Assembly (NCBI GenBank): GCA_012517315.1
Contig: JAAYVE010000040.1
Coordinates: 33,150 to 97,149, forward strand
Direction: 5' to 3'
DNA from: Deltaproteobacteria bacterium
Lineage (GTDB): Bacteria; Desulfobacterota; Syntrophobacteria; Syntrophobacterales; Syntrophobacteraceae
Length of the DNA stretch: 64,000 nt
Part shown: piece after piece, positions 61,274 through 64,000 of the stretch
How positions within the stretch are numbered: position 1 is the first letter of the stretch
Layout: the number at the start of each line of letters is the position of its first letter
Program-made: the position numbers and the translations under genes
Notes under the pieces: model-generated
The model's input: the letters and a program-made list of their open reading frames with translations, nothing else
Databases searched by the model: none
What the model was told of the DNA's origin: nothing

Positions 61274-61486
61274 TGACTCTTCTCCTCCCCGCCCCGTCGT
61301 GGGCACCGGTGCTCACAAAAGGGGCTCGTGATGGCCATCATCGGCGCCTTGCCGAACATATGCGCAGGATGCTGGACTCAAGGAGTTCGACTCAGAGGGC
61401 CTTGGGCCCATAGACTCCCTTATGTGCAAAAGAAGTTGCGCGACGCTCCCATAGATTCACGACAAGGTCTTGCATCCAACTCGGCG

Positions 61487-62413
61487 TCACCGCCCACCAG
61501 AAGAGGTGAAGAACCGGATGAGCGATTCCACCAAACGGGCCATGAAGGGGTAGTCGAGTTTTTCCATTGTGTCCGATGGCTGGTGATAGTGGGGATTTCG
61601 ATAATCTGCGGTGTCGGTGATCAGGACCGCCTTGTAACCCATGTCCCAGAACGACACATGGTCACTGCGTCTCACGAAGGGAGTCAGCCAGCCTCTCGCG
61701 GGAACGGTCAGCCTGTAGACGGGAATCCCAGGGTTCTTCTGAAAAGCCGATTGGATGGATGTCGCGAGTACCCTGGACTTTCCGTCGCTCACAAGGGCCA
61801 AGAAGTCGCCGGAACTGGGATAATTGAGGTGCATCAGAGGGAAAGGGAATCTCTGACTGCCTGGGAGAGGATTGCAGAAGCCCACCGACTCGAGACAGAT
61901 CATCCCGTCCAGAGTTTCCCCTTTCCGTCGCATGCCCTTTGCGTGTACGAGACTTCCCCGCTGCGGCGTCCAGAAGGCAGGCCGCTCTTCCAGGGTGAAC
62001 GCGACACACCTCACCAGCGTGTCCATCGGACGATTGGCACCGATGCGCTTGAGCCCTCTCGCCGTCTCCAGAAGGACGGCGACCCCGCTGGCATTGTCGT
62101 CCGCTCCCACGGTCCCGGGGACCGTGTCGTAATGGGCCCCCAACAGGTAGCGTCGCGATGACGTCGCTAAATATTTGATTTCCGAGAAGACGTTTGAGAC
62201 TGTGTGGTTTTTGTAGCGGTAGGCTTCGCTGGTCACATCGAGCCCGAAACCCTCTAGGGCTGCATGGATATAGGCGGCGGCCGCGGCGAGATTCTTCGGT
62301 CTGCGGGGGCTGCGCTCACCGATGGAGACCGTCAGGGCTGCCACATGCTCCCGGAGCGACCTTGCAACGTTGTCGATATCGGTGAGCCGATGGGGCAAAC
62401 AGGATGGCTTCAT
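61487..62413 (-). CDS. M28-family zinc peptidase
   Basis: About 308 residues. YLLGAHYDTVPGTVGADDNA gives the first His and bridging Asp, FTLEERPAF the catalytic Glu region, and HYHQPSDTMEKL the last His, a full M28 two-zinc site. No clear signal peptide is seen. The specificity (aminopeptidase-like) is unknown. The start is uncertain: ATGs at 62413, 62509 and 62542 are in frame, and the last would overlap the divergent gene. Confidence 0.78.
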   Translation of the reverse strand: MKPSCLPHRLTDIDNVARSLREHVAALTVSIGERSPRRPKNLAAAAAYIHAALEGFGLDVTSEAYRYKNHTVSNVFSEIKYLATSSRRYLLGAHYDTVPGTVGADDNASGVAVLLETARGLKRIGANRPMDTLVRCVAFTLEERPAFWTPQRGSLVHAKGMRRKGETLDGMICLESVGFCNPLPGSQRFPFPLMHLNYPSSGDFLALVSDGKSRVLATSIQSAFQKNPGIPVYRLTVPARGWLTPFVRRSDHVSFWDMGYKAVLITDTADYRNPHYHQPSDTMEKLDYPFMARLVESLIRFFTSSGGR

Positions 62414-62536
62414 GGGGGTGCAACACCTCTCAAACAAGATTTCGTTGCCATGAGAACGCCTTGCCGGCGTAAGGGAAAAAGGTCTGGCAAAGTCCACGGA
62501 GTCTCGCATAAAATGATAACAAAAAAGGATCAGGCC

Positions 62537-62737
62537 ATGCAAAAGATCCTCATCATCACGGGGTTCCTGTTTCTTGCTGCCGGACTCCTGTGGCCCTGGA
62601 TTGTCAAGATACCCCTGGGGAGGCTTCCCGGGGACATCCTGGTGAACCGCCCCGGTTTGAGGATTTTCGTTCCCATCACCAGCATGCTCATTGTGAGCAT
62701 CCTTGTTTCCATCATCCTCTGGATCTTCAGACGATGA
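62537..62737 (+). CDS. DUF2905 small membrane protein
   Basis: 66 residues: ILIITGFLFLAAGLLWPW (helix 1), KIPLGRLPGDILVNRPGLRI (the conserved cytoplasmic loop of DUF2905) and a second helix ending WIFRR. Function unknown. AAGGA lies 7 bases before the ATG, and the next gene starts in its stop codon (ATGA), so the two are coupled. Confidence 0.83.
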   Translation: MQKILIITGFLFLAAGLLWPWIVKIPLGRLPGDILVNRPGLRIFVPITSMLIVSILVSIILWIFRR

Positions 62738-63423
62738 TCCTTGCGGCCCATCAGCCTTATTTCTCTCCCTTTGCCGGTTTCTTCTACAAAGCTCACCTGG
62801 CGGATGTACTGGTGCTCCTGGACGACGTGCAATTTCCCCAAGGGACCACCTGGATCAGTCGCAACCGTTTCAAGAATGCGGGTGGAACGCTCTGGATGAC
62901 CATTCCGGTTCTGAAAAAAGGCCTCGGGCTGCAGAAAATCGGCGAAGTGCGGATCCTCCGCGACAAGCGCTGGCAGCGAAAACACCTCGAGAGCCTCAGG
63001 GCGGCTTACGCCAAGTCGCCTTATTTCTTGGAACATGCACAGTTCCTGGAGGAACTGTTCTCGGACCCGTGCGAAAGGCTCCTGGATTTCAACCTCGCCA
63101 TCATTCGCCGACTCATGGGATGCCTTCCCCTGGTGGCGGACATGAGGCTTCTGTCTCAATTGGGCATCGAGAGCCGGGGGACGCGACTCCTCGTGGAGAT
63201 TTGCGAGACCCTCGGCGCCACACGCTTCCTGGTCCAGAATCCCGCAGCCAGGTACCTGGAAATCCATCTTTTCGAGGAAGCAGGAATCGAGATTGAATGC
63301 TTCAAGTACCCATCCCCCGTTTACCCCCAGCTTTGGGGGGACTTCATTCCCAATCTCTCCCTCTGGGATATGGTTTTCAACTGCGGCCCCAAGGCGTGGG
63401 ATATCATCAATCGCTGCAGATGA
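62734..63423 (+). CDS. WbqC-family protein
   Basis: 229 residues with the WbqC pattern: AAHQPYFSPFAGFFYKAHLA, VLLDDVQFPQGTTWISRNRF and, near the end, WGDFIPNLSLWDMVFNCG. WbqC-like genes often lie in O-antigen or glycan clusters, but the activity is not established. It overlaps the DUF2905 gene by 4 bases and converges on the DnaJ-like gene. Confidence 0.85.
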   Translation: MILAAHQPYFSPFAGFFYKAHLADVLVLLDDVQFPQGTTWISRNRFKNAGGTLWMTIPVLKKGLGLQKIGEVRILRDKRWQRKHLESLRAAYAKSPYFLEHAQFLEELFSDPCERLLDFNLAIIRRLMGCLPLVADMRLLSQLGIESRGTRLLVEICETLGATRFLVQNPAARYLEIHLFEEAGIEIECFKYPSPVYPQLWGDFIPNLSLWDMVFNCGPKAWDIINRCR

Positions 63424-63508
63424 GTGGCGTTTTCGGGAAAAAACGCAAAAGTGGGTTGGGTACTTTCTGGCAGCGGGATCCCCAGCAGCGGTTTCCGGTG
63501 GATGAAAA

Positions 63509-64000
63509 TCAGCCTCGACAGGCCCCCCGTACGGTGATGTGGAGGCGTATCCTTTTCCATTGAATGGATTCTTCGGTCAGGGGGAAATCCAGGACCGACC
63601 CGTGGGAAATACCGGGGGGAATGCGCACGGGAACCGACTCTCCCGTCTCCAGCCACCCCCTGGAGGAGCAGCGGGTGCACGGATACCCGCCTCGAGCGCT
63701 GCTGCCCATACAAGCGGGGCAGGTTCCCGGAATGGGTATGGGAAGCACGCCTCCTTTCAAGGCTTCTTCCGGGGAGAGAATCACCTCCAGGCTCCACACG
63801 CGGCTTGCAGGGATGCCAGTGAAGTTCATGACAAAGGAGTCACGGAAAAAACTTTCCAAAAACCGCGAAAAGGTTGAATCCCTCCAAGGTTCGAACTCAT
63901 GGCGGCTCCCGAAGAAAGTGGGCCGGGACGCGGTTTTCACCGGGATCGGCCCCGGGCTTGCCTTTTCCTCTGTCGAGAGGCGTTTGAGCTCTCGATTGTA
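63509..64000 (-). CDS. DnaJ-like protein, C-terminal part (5' end outside window)
   Basis: The frame is open to the right edge, so the start is outside. The first visible residues (YNRELKRLSTEEKA) look like the end of a J domain. The C-terminal substrate-binding part of DnaJ is visible: WSLEVILSPEEALKGGVLPI, one pair of CxxC-type sites (CPACMGS, CTRC) and VPVRIPPGISHGSVLDFPL. Only half of the usual four-repeat zinc finger is present, so it is a shortened DnaJ relative. Confidence 0.7.
   Translation of the reverse strand, partial: YNRELKRLSTEEKASPGPIPVKTASRPTFFGSRHEFEPWRDSTFSRFLESFFRDSFVMNFTGIPASRVWSLEVILSPEEALKGGVLPIPIPGTCPACMGSSARGGYPCTRCSSRGWLETGESVPVRIPPGISHGSVLDFPLTEESIQWKRIRLHITVRGACRG

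Overview
The window looks like chromosome from a motile, anaerobic, GC-rich deltaproteobacterium (Desulfobacterota), probably of the sulfate-reducing/syntrophic Syntrophobacter-like type. This rests on gene content: a Re-citrate-synthase-type enzyme, futalosine-pathway menaquinone genes, a cytoplasmic molybdenum oxidoreductase with a ferredoxin and a GltD-like flavoprotein, an LUD-domain protein, and a large chemotaxis/flagellar block. No rRNA, tRNA, CRISPR array or insertion sequence was recognised. The genus is an inference.

Layout. 1-4.97 kb: the end of a CDP-alcohol phosphatidyltransferase, an AbrB-type regulator, a candidate 6S-like RNA behind a strong promoter, a core-MetE-like methyltransferase, then a decayed stretch with remnants of a GH18/GT2 polysaccharide protein and a GH26-like protein. 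4.97-7.6 kb: a FadL-type outer membrane protein and a stand-alone AICAR transformylase. 7.7-14.4 kb: a leftward operon, tetR-mqnE-mqnC-mqnX-mqnA-aldolase-ubiX, for menaquinone by the futalosine route. Its first promoter is near consensus and overlaps a perfect palindrome. 14.5-20.8 kb: an LUD protein, a YgjP-type metallopeptidase, and a leftward operon for a cytoplasmic molybdopterin enzyme, a four-cluster ferredoxin and a GltD-like flavoprotein. 21.5-24.6 kb: a TauE/SafE-type exporter split over two polypeptides, and a membrane J-domain protein with three BamE-like repeats.

25-48.3 kb is a motility and signalling island. It holds two HDOD proteins, a short flagellin with FlbT and FlaF, a hybrid histidine kinase, two response regulators (one with HD-GYP), a second kinase, cheR, cheD, two cheY-like genes, cheX, cheB, cheA, a CheZ fusion, a diguanylate cyclase and flgM. 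Four sites share the form TCAAGT-N14-NNCGAT at identical spacing and sit before the first HDOD gene, flagellin, cheR and the flgM unit, so they look like local sigma-28 promoters. Two good sigma-54 sites precede a flagellar-type hypothetical gene and cheD. CheA carries a two-motif MshEN-like domain, which suggests a direct link between c-di-GMP and chemotaxis.

48.5-64 kb: cutA; a leftward cluster hisS-aspS-Re-citrate synthase-rlpA-hisD; small metal-binding proteins; a MaeB-like protein whose malic-enzyme half has lost its catalytic lysine and metal and substrate ligands; an isochorismatase-family hydrolase; an exported Pcm; an M28 peptidase; DUF2905 and WbqC proteins; and a truncated DnaJ-like gene at the right edge.
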